Part shown: piece after piece, positions 12,890 to 24,200 of the stretch
Numbering within the stretch: the stretch's first letter is position 1
Layout: every line of letters starts with the position of its first letter
Source: Ovis canadensis
Lineage: Eukaryota; Chordata; Mammalia; Artiodactyla; Bovidae
Length of the DNA stretch: 64,000 nt
Reading direction: 5' to 3'
Assembly (NCBI RefSeq): GCF_042477335.2
Contig: NC_091263.1
Location: 67,450,501-67,514,500, forward strand
Notes under the pieces: model-generated
The model's input: the letters and a program-made list of their open reading frames with translations, nothing else
The model's database searches: none
What the model was told of the DNA's origin: nothing
Position numbers and translations under genes: made by a program

Positions 12890-13110
12890 CCTGGAATGTG
12901 AAGTCAGTGTTAGAATCTGTCTTCACCTACTAGCTGTTTGGCCTTGGGCAGGTTAGTCACCCTCTCTGAGTCTGTTTCTTTCGCTGTGAAATGGAGGTAG
13001 TAATAGTTACTCAACACTATTGTTGAAAGCATCAGATGGGATCATAAGTATGTACACATTTTCTAGCAAAGTTCCTGGCAAAGTAAGTCCACGATAGATG
13101 GATGAGTATT
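12890..13110 (+). repeat. MIR SINE
   Basis: MIR core in order: CTAGCTGTTTGGCCTTGGGC, CTGAGTCTGTTTCTTTC, GTGAAATGGAGGTAGTAATA. Confidence 0.7.
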
Positions 13111-13204
13111 GGAAACTGTTATGAAAACATTAAGAATGAAAGGAGTTAAATGAATTGTCCCAATTAATACAATGAGTACTATTTATTCAATTACACTGGG
13201 GTAT

Positions 13205-13325
13205 GCGTGCTTAGTCATATCTGACTCTTTGTGACCCTCTGGACTGTAGCCTGCCAGGCTCCTCTGTCCATGGGATTCTCCAAGCAAGAATACTGGGATG
13301 GGTAGCCATTCCCTTCTTCAGGTTG
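13205..13325 (-). mobile_element. Bov-tA SINE fragment (3' part), antisense
   Basis: TGACTCTTTGTGACCCTCTG and CAGGCTCCTCTGTCCATGGG mark the antisense Bov-A body. The tRNA-derived head is missing. Confidence 0.85.
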
Positions 13326-13455
13326 CAACAAAAGAAGTCACTCCAATGAGAAGCCTTGGTACCACAACTAGAGAATAGCCCCTGCTTGCCACAACTAGAG
13401 AGAAGTCTGCCTGGAGCAATGAAGACCCAGCTCAGCCAAAACCAAAAAGCTCTAT
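13326..13455 (+). mobile_element. CHR-type SINE fragment
   Basis: CACTCCAATGAGAAGCCTTG, CCGCAACTAGAGA-like steps and GAAGACCCAGCTCAGCCAAA are the 3' half of the cetartiodactyl CHR SINE. Confidence 0.7.
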
Positions 13456-13460
13456 GGAAA

Positions 13461-16400
13461 AAAAAGAAGATGATGAAGAGGCTAGCTAGGGCAGAGAGCT
13501 GAGTCCCAGGCAGCTGCTGTTCCTTCGCCTCCAGCCTGGGAGCCAGGAGATGGGCCTGGTTTCCCTCACCTTGGGGAAGGATGGACCCCTCTACCTGCTG
13601 GGGCTGCCACCTTGGGCAAATGTAAACATTGTTTTTGGGCAAGAGCAACAAAAAAATGCTCTACTCTTGATATATTCAGGGAAATCATCTATTGGATTTT
13701 AGTCCAAATATCTCCCGAGGTGGAGGCTGTGCACAAAAAGGCTTAGGTGAGCCTGACCACCTCTTGTCATGCCAGGTGTCTTGCCCAGGAGTGGAGCAGA
13801 AGGGTGCTGGGAACTGAAGGAGATGCCCTGAAGTGTGAACTCAGGTTACTCAGTACTGCTGTGTGGGGCTGGAACTCTGAAATGTTTTGCCATTTGCAGA
13901 ATAATAAATAAAGGGAAGGAAAGAAGAAAGGGATACACTCCTCTTAATGATCCCATTAAAATGGGAACCTCATCTACCATTGTTTTAGAGCCAGGCTACG
14001 TGCTCAGCTCTGTTCTGTGTTTGGCCAGGGGTGTTAAGCACTCAGCAGTCAGGGGGAAAACTGTTTAGAAGAGACCTACAGGAAGAGAGCTGATTCCTGG
14101 GAAGCATGGTGGTGGGACCTCCCCGCTTCCCTTCCAAAACCTTTCTTGAGCACCACTTACATGCTGGCACTGGTGCCGCTGGGGACGACGATGAGCAGCC
14201 TGCCCGGGCCCTCATTCTGCCCACAGCACATGGAGGCTCAGGCCTTGAGACAACTTGCTGGCAATGGAGGGGGTGAGACTTGCTCCTAGGCCGTTGGAGT
14301 CCAAATCCACTGTGCTGGGAAAAAGACCAAGCTTTGGACGGCCAGCGCTTGGCAGCCTGAAAAGGTGTGTCTGCGGTTTCCTGCTCTTCTCCATCCTCTT
14401 TAAAGCCCCTTCTTTCTCATCACTCCACCTCTTCCCAGCAGAGGCCCCACCCAAGGAGGAGGCTTTTCTCCACCATGTGCAGGAAAGGGCTTGCTTGGCT
14501 TCTTCCAGGGCCAAAGGGAAAAGTGGCTCTTCAATAAGAATTATCCAATCTACTTCATGATCTCCAGGAGCATGTGTATCTATTGAGTACCTATGGCTCT
14601 GAGCCTCCTTTTGGCCATTTTTCAGTGGGCAGTTGGATCAACTCACTTCCCAGTGAGAGCACATGCCTCAGTGATTGATAGACACCAGGGCAAGGGCCAC
14701 ATCCATTTCAAAGAACATCAGTCAGGTCTGCCCACCTAGCAGTTTCAAGTTGGAAGGAGGCTGGGGACCAGTAACATGGCCAGACGGGGAGATGGTGCTG
14801 TCTTCCCAACTCTTCACTCTAGATGTAGTCGCTGGCCCTGCAGACCAGCGTGCACCGGGCAGCTGTTATTCCTTCTCCTAAGAAGTGAGATGAGGCACAG
14901 CTGAACTCAGAACTAGCTCCAGATAGCTGTGCAGAGTGACTGTTGCAGAGAAAACGATGAGCTTCCTATGTTTTCCTGTGAAAGGTTGTTGCTGAACCAC
15001 GAAAGACGCCAGGATTCTTGGCCTCCAGAGGGGAAGAAAATCAATCCGGGAGCAGAGACGAGGATTGATTGCTCAGAGCTTTTATGTAATAAGGTTTTAT
15101 TAAAGTATAAAAAAGATAAAGAAAGTTTCTGACATAGACATCAGAAGGGGGCAGAGCCTAGAAATTGACTCTCTCACCTGCCTAGAGTGCTCATCAGCTA
15201 TTGCTATATTACCTGGTGCTTCTAACTTGGGGCATTTAGAAGCTCATGGAGTTACAAGGCAATTAGTTTTCTCTTCCTTTGTGGACTTCTCTTCTTCCCC
15301 TGCCCAGAGAGGAAGGAATCTTGGACTTGGGGTGACTCTGACCCTTGGTTAGGCTGTGCTTAGGCTGGCAGAGATGAAGCCAAGACCATCAACAACTCTG
15401 AGTGGAGACAGAGCCCAAGCTTTGAGGGAAGGGTCTTAGGCGAAGAATCTAACCAAGGCTGTGTTTTGTTGGATGGGGCAGTTGACATTTCTGTTTATAA
15501 CTGGGATGTGTTTGTATAACTGGGATACACTTCGGAGTGGGAAACACCTTTTATCCAAATATCTCCAAGTACTACAGAAAAATAAACATCTTACTTTTTA
15601 TGATTCCAGACAAAATTTGATTTTCTTCTCATAGCACATGGGTTTTATTTTGATGGCCTAGTCTGGTAAATCCTATAATAATATCAGTTTTTCTGATTGA
15701 CGTTGATTACATGCTAATGTATCTAGTCCGTAGTCCTTGGCTTTTTTTCTCTCTGAATAAAAATAAACCAGAGTGATCTGGAATTAGATAATATCACACT
15801 TGTCTTCTGATTCCTACTGCGTGGAGGGCTTCCTGTGCAACTGGGGTTAATCTGTGATAGCTTAATTTACATCATGCGTTCAATGTAAGAAATAATTGTG
15901 TGGCTTAGAAGTGCTACATCACTTAGGAGAAGAATTGTGACCTCCCTCTTCTGCTTTCTTTTCTTCATTCTCCCCCCACCCCACCCCACCCCCGTCTCCA
16001 CCGCCGATCAGCGTTGACCTAGTGGATGAGGTGGGCCAAGTCTCCTGGGAGTTGCAGAGGCACCTGGAAGCGACCACAGCTGGGGAGGGCCTTCTTCTCT
16101 GACCCATACTGAGGTCAGTTTTGTCAAACAGCATGCTGCCTGTTTTTCCTGTCTTTATCATCTTCCCTCTTGATGGGGATGTAGGAGATGGTCTCCAGAA
16201 GTGTTAATTGTCTTTAATGCAGCTGTTAATGAGAAAGGAGACGATAAGGAACCAGTCCCCTTCCTGCCTTCCTACCCCTCTTCTTCCCTCCCTCTTCCAT
16301 CTACAGTATCTACAGAGCAGCTCTAGAGTCCCTGGAGGTTTGGCACCCAGGGGCTGAGGATGCTGACAGACCAGTGCGGGAGACAGACAGGAAAACAAAT

Positions 16401-16611
16401 CAGGGTGTTGGAGTGTTATGGGATCTATGGGAGACCTGTGGGGGGATTCAGCTCACAGAGTGGTTCTTCCCCCACAGTAGTTGGAGTAGGGGTGGGGAGA
16501 CAGGAATAGTAGAAAGAGAAGGAGGGGTGGAGGCACAGATCATAGTTATCACCCTCCTCCTTGTGAGATGCTTGTATTATACAGGCCCAGCTGTACCTCT
16601 GCCAAGGTGGA
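13461..16611. other. Repeat-poor intergenic stretch
   Basis: No young SINE or LINE over about 3 kb apart from a possible LTR piece at 14985-15150. No splice-bounded coding exon recognised. Confidence 0.4.
14985..15150 (+). mobile_element. Possible ruminant ERV LTR fragment (BTLTR1-like)
   Basis: GCCAGGATTCTTGGCCTCCA, TTGATTGCTCAGAGCTTTTA, TAATAAGGTTTTATTAAAGT and the ACATCAGAAGGGGGCAG step resemble, from memory, a bovine endogenous-retrovirus LTR. It is non-coding; ends are not defined. Confidence 0.45.
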
Positions 16612-17232
16612 TATTGCATTTTTTTCTTTTCCATTTGTGGTTTATTACAGGATATTGACTATAGTTCCTTGTGCTATATAGTAGGACCTCATTGTTTATC
16701 CATCCTAAATATAATAGTTTGTATCTGCTAGTTCCAACTCTCAATCTATCCCTCCCCTACCCATCCCCCTTGGCATCTTCTGTATGAAGATGCATCTACT
16801 TGCATCATACAAGTCTTCTGTATGTTTGTGAGCCTGTTTTATAGATAAGTTCATTTGTGTTATATTTTAAATTCTTTATATAGGAGATATGATATCGTAT
16901 TTGTCTCTTTCTAAATTATTTCACTTTGTATGATCATGTCTGGGTCCATCCATGTTGCTGCAAATGGCATTGTTTCCTTTTTATGGCTGAGTAACATCCC
17001 ATTGTGTTTATGTGTGTATATATATATATGCACCACATCTTCTTTGTCCATTCAGCTGTTGGACATTTTGGTTGCTTCCACATCTTGGCTATTGTAAATA
17101 GTGCTGCTATGAACATAGAGGTGCCTGTATCTTTTCAAATTTTGTCCAAATATAGGCCCAGGAGTGAGACTGCTGATTATATGGCAACTCTATTTTTAGC
17201 TTTTTGGGGAACCTCCCTACTGACTTGTTGAC
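16612..17232 (-). mobile_element. L1 3' end, antisense
   Basis: A T-rich tail at about 16,618 is followed by GGATATTGACTATAGTTCCT and CTATATAGTAGGACCTCATT, then antisense ORF2-end text (ATGGCTGAGTAACATCCCAT, GGCTATTGTAAATAGTGCTG). Confidence 0.85.
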
Positions 17233-17995
17233 TCAGGAGTCCAAAGATCTGGTCCCTTACCTCAACAAGAGACAGCTCTGAAGGGCCATCCCAGCCCTGG
17301 AGCTCCCACGGCATCTGTTGAGGCCTGTTACACATAGCATCTCTGAGGCATAGCAACCGTGCAGTTAACTTCTTCCCGAAGGCAGCTCCCCGAAAGTGTT
17401 GTTTTCAGGAGCTCTTCCCAGGAAGCTCCTTCTGAACACTCACAGCTCAGCTCCTGGGAATCTGACCCAGGACTCATCCTAGAGTAACCATTTCCCCCTG
17501 TGCTGTGGTTTCCTCCAGCTTCCTTTTATTTATTGACGTTGTCATCACATAAATCTGTCCTGATTTTCACTGAAATAGAGACAGCCCTTCTCCATCTAAC
17601 CACTCATCTTGAAGTCGATTTTTTTCCCCCTGTAATTTCATAATTGTCCCTGGCTAACTGCCTTGCTCTCCCATGAATACTTCCATGGACCTCACAAATA
17701 TAAACATGATAACTAATTCTTGCCTTTAGTCTTTACAAAATCTTAACTTCCCGTTATACAATCAATTATGTGCAATTGTAGTTAGCTTAGAAAACAAGAT
17801 GAAAATTTACCTCTACTTGGAAATAACCATTTCAATATTTTCATGTTTCTTACCTTTTATGAACTCTAGTTGAAGCTACACTATACTCTGCCTCTCTCAC
17901 CTGACATTGTGTTTTACACATTTCAGGTCATTAAATATTCTAAAGATGGTATTTTAAAGGTGGTCATATTCCAAGGTTAAAGTTGAGTTCTTATG

Positions 17996-18175
17996 TGAAG
18001 TGAAGTCGCTCAGTTGTGTCTGACTCTTTGTGACCCCATGGACTGTAGCCTACCAGGCTTCTCTGTCCATGGGATTTTCCAGGCAAGAGTACTGGAGGGG
18101 GTTGCCATTTCCATCTCCAGGGGATCTTCCCAATCCAGGGATCGAACCTAGGTCTCCTGCATTGCAAGCAGACAC
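17996..18175 (-). mobile_element. Bov-tA SINE, antisense
   Basis: GTGAAGTGAAGTCGCTCAGT start and GATCGAACCTAGGTCTCCTG box. The 5' end is degraded. Confidence 0.9.
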
Positions 18176-18534
18176 TCAGAAGCCCTTCTCTGATATCAGA
18201 CCTCTGGTTCAGCAACAGTGTTTTGAGTGAACCAGGGCAAGTCTGCCCACTTGGAATAACAGGGCCAGAGGGCAATATGCTTTCTAGCTAGTGTGGACCC
18301 AGGTGTGTCTTTATTGTTTCCCATGTGGACACTTCAAGAAGTCTGTAAGGCTTTTGAGGGTAGAATCTAGAGTCTTCTGCATCCCCTTGAACACCATTTC
18401 TCAGAATATTCTTTTGGTTCATGATTTTAGATAGCATACAGGTGAACATTATTATTATTCATTTTTGTTCTTTAAAATTTAGGGACTGGTATAAATTATT
18501 CAGGCTTCACAAATGCTATTGCTTTGGACAAGTA

Positions 18535-19300
18535 AAAAGCACTTAAAAAAAAGTGGATAGATATTCAAGATCACCAATGACTAGGGAAATGCAAATCAAA
18601 ACCATATAAGATACTACTTCATACCCACTAGCATAGCTATTATGAAAAAAAGAAAATAAAAGCAGTGCCCAGAAAGCAATAGGGTGCAGGAAAATTGGAA
18701 TATTTATGCATTGCTGATGGACGTGTAAAATGGTGAAGCTATTGTGAGAAACGTACAGTAGTTCTTTACAAAATTAAAACAGAATTATGATATGATCCAA
18801 CAATTCCACTTGTGAGTCTATACATAAAAGAACTGAAAGCAGGGACTGGAAGATATATTTATACACCAATGTTCACGTCACATCATTCATAATAGCCAAA
18901 AGGTAGAAAACAAATGCCATTAATGGATGGATAACCAAATGTGGTATATACATATAATGGAATATTATTTGGCCTTTTAAAAAAAGATGAAGTTCTGACA
19001 CATGGGTGAACCTTGAAGACAGTATACTAAGTGAAATATGCCAGTCACAAAAGGATGTGTATGACTAATTATGTGAGGTGTCTAGAATAAATTCATGGAC
19101 ACAAAATAAACTAGTGGCTGCCAGGGGCTGTGGGGAGGAAAAATGAGTTGTTATTGAGTTTCAGTTTGAAAGGATGAAAAAGTTGTGGAAATGGATGGTG
19201 GTGATGGTTGCCCAATAGTGTGAATGTACTTAATGTCACTGAACTTTACACTTAAAAAATAGTTGAAATGATAATGACTGAATATAAATTATAATTTAAA
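18535..19300 (+). mobile_element. L1 3' portion, sense
   Basis: GGGAAATGCAAATCAAAACC, the TGATGGACGTGTAAAATGGT step, AATAGCCAAAAGGTAGAAAC and TGGCTGCCAGGGGCTGTGGG are the end of L1 ORF2 and its 3' region, diverged and with no long frame. Confidence 0.8.
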
Positions 19301-20286
19301 GCACAGGTGATGTGGCCCAAATAAGGTGGAATGTGAACTGTCCAAGTTTGGAGAACACAGTCCCAACAGTGTTCACATTATGCTTAGGGATCATAGCAGT
19401 TTCATGAAATGAGACAAAGCCTTATTTCAATACTCTGAAGTCTTTTTTTTTTTTTCATTTCTGGGCTAAAAATGTTTTAAAGTAATTTGTGGTAAATAGG
19501 AAGGTAGAGAAGAACTGTGACATTTGTTGAGGAACTTGTGTTAGAGTTTTAGTTGGTTCACTTCATTCTAACACGGTGGTGTAGTAACCAACATGGGTCA
19601 GACTAGGAAACTGGGTCCCATTGCCAGTAAGTGGCCAGACCAGCCCTCCCCACTGGGCAGCCCCCTCTCCAGCTCTGAGCTCTCTTGGTGGTATCTCTCA
19701 CTGCTTCCTTCCTTATCCCATTTCACCTTCTGTCACTGGACATTGCAAAACAAAAAAGAAAATTCCACTCTTCTGGAATTTTGCATCTGTAGGGCATTCA
19801 TTTGGAAAACCACAAATTATGGATCCAACAGTATGTAAATAATGGAAACAGACCTTGTCCCTCACAGCAGAGCACACACACCAAAGCCACAAACAAAACT
19901 GGGCACCACCTTGAGCTCTTGGCCTGTCCAGTTCCCTTATCTTTAAGCCTGTTGTAGTCATCACGGTCCATATGAAAACAAAAACAATACACCCTCACTG
20001 CGGAAAACAGAGAAGTGAGAGGAAAAATGCCACCACCTAGAAATAACCAGAGTTCACACATTGGTCAATGTACTTCCCACTTTTACTAGACAGAACAGAT
20101 ACATGTTTTTAAAACTGGCTTTACAATATATGGTTTTATCACTGGCTTACAACTAAACATACTGTGAACATCTTCTTTTACCACCATTGAAATAATTGCA
20201 TAGTATAGAGAAATCATAATGTATTAAGCAATCTTTATATCTCAGGGGAATTTAGATAGTTTTTTTAAAGGAGACTTTATTCTTTT

Positions 20287-20501
20287 CCCCTGGGCTTCCC
20301 TAGTGGCTCAGAGGTTAAAGCAGACGCTGGAATGCAGGAGACCCGGGTTCGATCCCTGGGTCGGGAAGATCCCCTGGAGAAGGAAATGGCAACCCACTCC
20401 AGTACTCTTGCCTGCAGAATCCCATGGAGGGAGGAGCCTGGTAGGCTACAGTCCATGGGGTCGCAAAAGGTCGGACATGACTGAGCAACTTCACTTTCAC
20501 T
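20287..20501 (+). mobile_element. Bov-tA SINE downstream of TDGF1, with target-site duplication
   Basis: GGGCTTCCCTAGTGGCTCAG head to TTCACTTTCAC tail. The repeat TTTATTCTTTT flanks it at 20276-20286 and 20502-20512. Confidence 0.9.
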
Positions 20502-20637
20502 TTTATTCTTTTTACAAATCCTTCAGAAAACAGGTGCCCTTGTCTCATACAGCTTCCTATAGATGACAGAAACTTGCCCTTCAACTTAGCCTTTTAACTT
20601 GCTTCTCTGTAGCCACTGGATCAACCAAGACATTCAT

Positions 20638-20643
20638 TTTATT
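20638..20643 (-). promoter_or_regulatory. Candidate TDGF1 polyadenylation signal (AATAAA on minus strand)
   Basis: Forward TTTATT at 20638-20643 reads AATAAA on the minus strand, about 530 bp past the TDGF1 stop. An ATTAAA at 20861-20866 and further AATAAA hexamers at 20276-20281 and 20502-20507 are alternatives. Nothing in the sequence alone decides which is used. Confidence 0.3.
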
Positions 20644-21174
20644 TTCTCAAATCTCTCCCATTTGCTCCCACTTTTCTACCTAGTCACCCAGGATATATGC
20701 ACACCTCCATCACTCTAGCACCATGTCTCTCACCGTGGATATCTGCCCCCTTCTTCTCCTCTGCTCCCCTCACAGGTCCTTCCTTTCCAAGATACTATCT
20801 TAACTGATGTCAATCAACTCCATTCAAAGCTTTATGCTCAGTTCCACATTGAGAGTAACCTTTAATAATCTGAATATAGAATTCATCTGTTTAAAGGAAA
20901 TTATTTGTAAGCCCTTGGCAGTTACATGTATCAGAAACACAGGAGTTGGGCACAAGAGATGGCTTACTCTTTTTTTTTTTTTAACTAGTTTTTTGGAGAG
21001 GGCAGGGCAGAGGAAAGTAATTGGCGCTTCAAGGAAATCTTTTTAGGGACCACAGGGAAATCTATTCACTATTTCAAGGCAACTAACAAATTATCATCTC
21101 TCAGTTGAGACATTAGAGAGACAGCCTTTACAGGTCATGAAATCTGCATGACAAATGTTGAAAAGAAATGTGGG

Positions 21175-21287
21175 TTAATAATAACTTTGTATAGCAATGC
21201 AGATGCCAGGTAGCATAAGAGCACATGCAGACAGTGTTAATTCTGGAGTCCTGGAAGCTGTGAGGTGCTCATCCATCACATGGCCAT
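21175..21287 (-). CDS. TDGF1: TDGF1 coding exon 6 (C-terminus, stop)
   Basis: 113 coding bases from a cttccag acceptor to the TAA at 21175-21177. It encodes MDEHLTASRTPEL, then a short hydrophobic tail ending AIQSYY, matching the human C-terminus that directs GPI attachment. The 3' UTR continues below 21175. Confidence 0.95.
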
Positions 21288-24200
21288 CTGGAAGATAGAG
21301 ACACTTGGTCATTAAAGGAGATCCCTCTGGCACTTTATCCTGTTGCCCACATGGGTGACTCATCCACATGAGCCCCAAAGCAGTTAGGGTCCAAGACTGA
21401 GTGCAGTGTGTTTATGGGATCAACAGTACCTACCAGTTACGTGCAGTCAGACTCCCCTGAAAAAATATTTTGACAGAAGACGCCACAGGCCCACTGGTAA
21501 CTTGGTCTTTCTCAGACCTGGGCATCTAACCCTGCAGGTGAAGCCTATAATTGTTGGTGTGTGGCAGAACTTGGTTGGGGTCTAATGATAAGGAGGCAGC
21601 ATATTTCAGGTCCCAAGTTCTGGGGAGAAAATACGGTCCCTACCTATCCATCCACACCTTCCAATCACCTACCCTGGGTCTGATGTCTATGTGTATTTGT
21701 GTGAGTGTATTCGTTACTCAGTCATGTCCAAATTTTTGCAATCCCATGGACTGCTGCCTGCCAGGCTCCTCTGTCCATGGACTTCTCCAGGAAATCTTCC
21801 CAACCCAGGAATCAAACCCAGATCTCTAGCATTGCAGGCGGATTCTTTACCATGTGAGCCACCAGGAAAGCCCACCTGGGTCTGATACCCAATGTAAATA
21901 GACAAGACAATCCCTGCCTGGATCAGTGTCCCATCTTGTACTCAATGAAGCATTTGTTTTCATTTTCAATTTGTTGAATATTTTCAATTTCTAACATCTG
22001 CAGGGTCAGGACTAGGAGAGGCCTCTGAACTAGGGTGGCCTCTGAAATCTGGCTTAGGTTGGGGTAGGGAGCAAACCCTCTCTTCTTGTTCTCCTTTATG
22101 TCCCTGCCCTTCTTGTCATTGTTTTTCTCAAATCAGTAAAAATCAATAAGGTGAAAGGGTTCTGAGACCAATCACCAGGGAGTGCCGTACAGGGACCTTT
22201 TAGGATCCATGAAAAAGCTCCAATGAAAGGAGAAGGGGGCTCAGATCCTCCCGTGGAATTTAAGTACAATACTTGAAGTTGGGTTTTCCCAACCCCACTC
22301 TGGGCTTCCCTTGTGGCTCAGCTGGTAAAGAATCCGCCTGCAATGCAGGAGACCTGAGTTTGATCCCTGGGTTGGGAAGATCCCCTAGAGAAGGGAAAGG
22401 CTACCCACTCTAGTATTCTGGCCTGGAAAATTCCATGGACTGTATAGTCCATGGGGTTGCAAAGAGTCAGACACGACTGAGCGACTTTCACTTGCAAATT
22501 AGCAGACGGCTGCCTTCACTTGCAATCCCACTCTGGGGTGGGCACTAACTGAGCTGCCCCCCTGGAGTCTGTCTGGGTCCCCCTGCCCAAAGAAAGGAAC
22601 AGCAGAGAGCATCTCTTGGTATTTAAGAGGCCAAGACTTTTCTTGTTTATTTTCCTCTACAGAGTTTCACATCCTATAAAGTGTCAGGTAGACTTAAAGT
22701 AACTCTCCACCTGAAAGGTGGCACAACTAGCCACATACTGAGGAAGTAAATATCAAGGGTGCCAGGATGAACATCCAATCTGGAGTCCTCGATGCTTTTA
22801 CAAGCAGACCTTTTACTGACAGCTTGCAGCAAGCCATGTGGTAAGAGGAAAGACCCTTAGTAACTAAGTGTCCACAGGCCACTAACTAACCGGAGAGGGC
22901 AAAAGAGGGGACCCTCTGCTTACCACAACCAGGTAGGAATGACTGAGGAAAGCAGCGAAGCTGGCCATGCCAGCATTTACACATGGAACACTTCCTGGGC
23001 AGCCAGGTGTCATGGGGCACAGACCCACAGTTCCTGAGGATGAATGGACATGCAGATTTTAAATCTCCACTTCTCCTCCCCTCTCCGCCCCCAGCCCCTT
23101 TTTCAAGGACTTACTCTTTGCGAGAGTCATGCTCACAGTTGCGTCCATAGAAAGAGGGAGGGCAGGCACAAAAGGACCCCAGCATGCAGGTTCCCCCATT
23201 CAAACAGCAGGTTCTGTTCAGCTCCTTACCTGAAATGTAAGAAGAGGTGGCTGAGAAAGGTGGAGGGACTGAAAAGTTCTCTTAAAAGGTTAATATGGCA
23301 GTAAGGACTTAATCTCCCCAAAGTGTTTGCAGATGTCTAAACATTGTAAATCTCACTGAATAAGACTCTGCTTTTTAGTGTTCCTTTGGCTACCTGTGCT
23401 TTTGAGCAGAGAAATCTTTTTTCATGCCCAAGCCAGTGGTGGTACCTGGAATCCCCACCGTGGTGGGATCAGGTGAGGGAAACTTGTGTTCTGCGAGAGA
23501 AATTGTGTTCTGTGGTGGGGTGGAAGGCAGTGTGAAGTGCATGCCTGTATTGTCCCCAGAATCAAACCCAGTCCAGCTATCCCTCTACCCAGCTCCAGAA
23601 TCACTCTTTTAGGCGAAAGTGTAAAAAAGATACTCAGAAAACACATAAAGGACCACGATAAAGATACCAAACTGTACATCTAAGGCGGGTATGTCTTACT
23701 CTTTTGGATTCCCATGGATGCTACAAACTGGGAAGGCTGGTGACGAATTGCAGGCTCCTCTTGGGGCCAAAGGCCATCATCTCTGAAGGCCAGCTCTCCC
23801 TGTGACAGATCGGCAAGTTCAAGGCCGCCCAATCCTGAATGACAAAATTAACTCCTTGAGTCTATGTTCCAGCCACTTGAAAATTTCCAGTGATCAAAAG
23901 AACAAAGTCTCTTACCAGCGACTAATCCCAGTTCAAGTGCTCTGGAAAAGGCCATGATCAAAATCACACTAGGAAGAGGAAATCAGACCTCCATTAGCAA
24001 AACAAAGCAAATAAAATCCCTTTGAGTTAACACCACAGGCCACTAGGGAGAGAAATCCTAGAGCACCACTTTCCTCCCCCCACTCCTTTCTTTTTAAATG
24101 ATTAATTTATATTAACAACCCAAAGAAAGATGATGAGAATAAAGTCCAACTAATTTCCAGCTCTTTCCAATATGTATCCTCACATGCATAAAATTTTAAG

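Noticed and set aside
20340-20365. GGGTTCGATCCCTGG B-box resembling a tRNA gene
   Set aside because: This is the tRNA-Glu-derived head of a Bov-tA SINE, repeated across the window; no intact tRNA fold.
1-21174. Possible FAM240A exons, expected on the minus strand beyond TDGF1 in the human order
   Set aside because: I looked for its conserved short-protein motifs and found none; the gene is probably outside the window.
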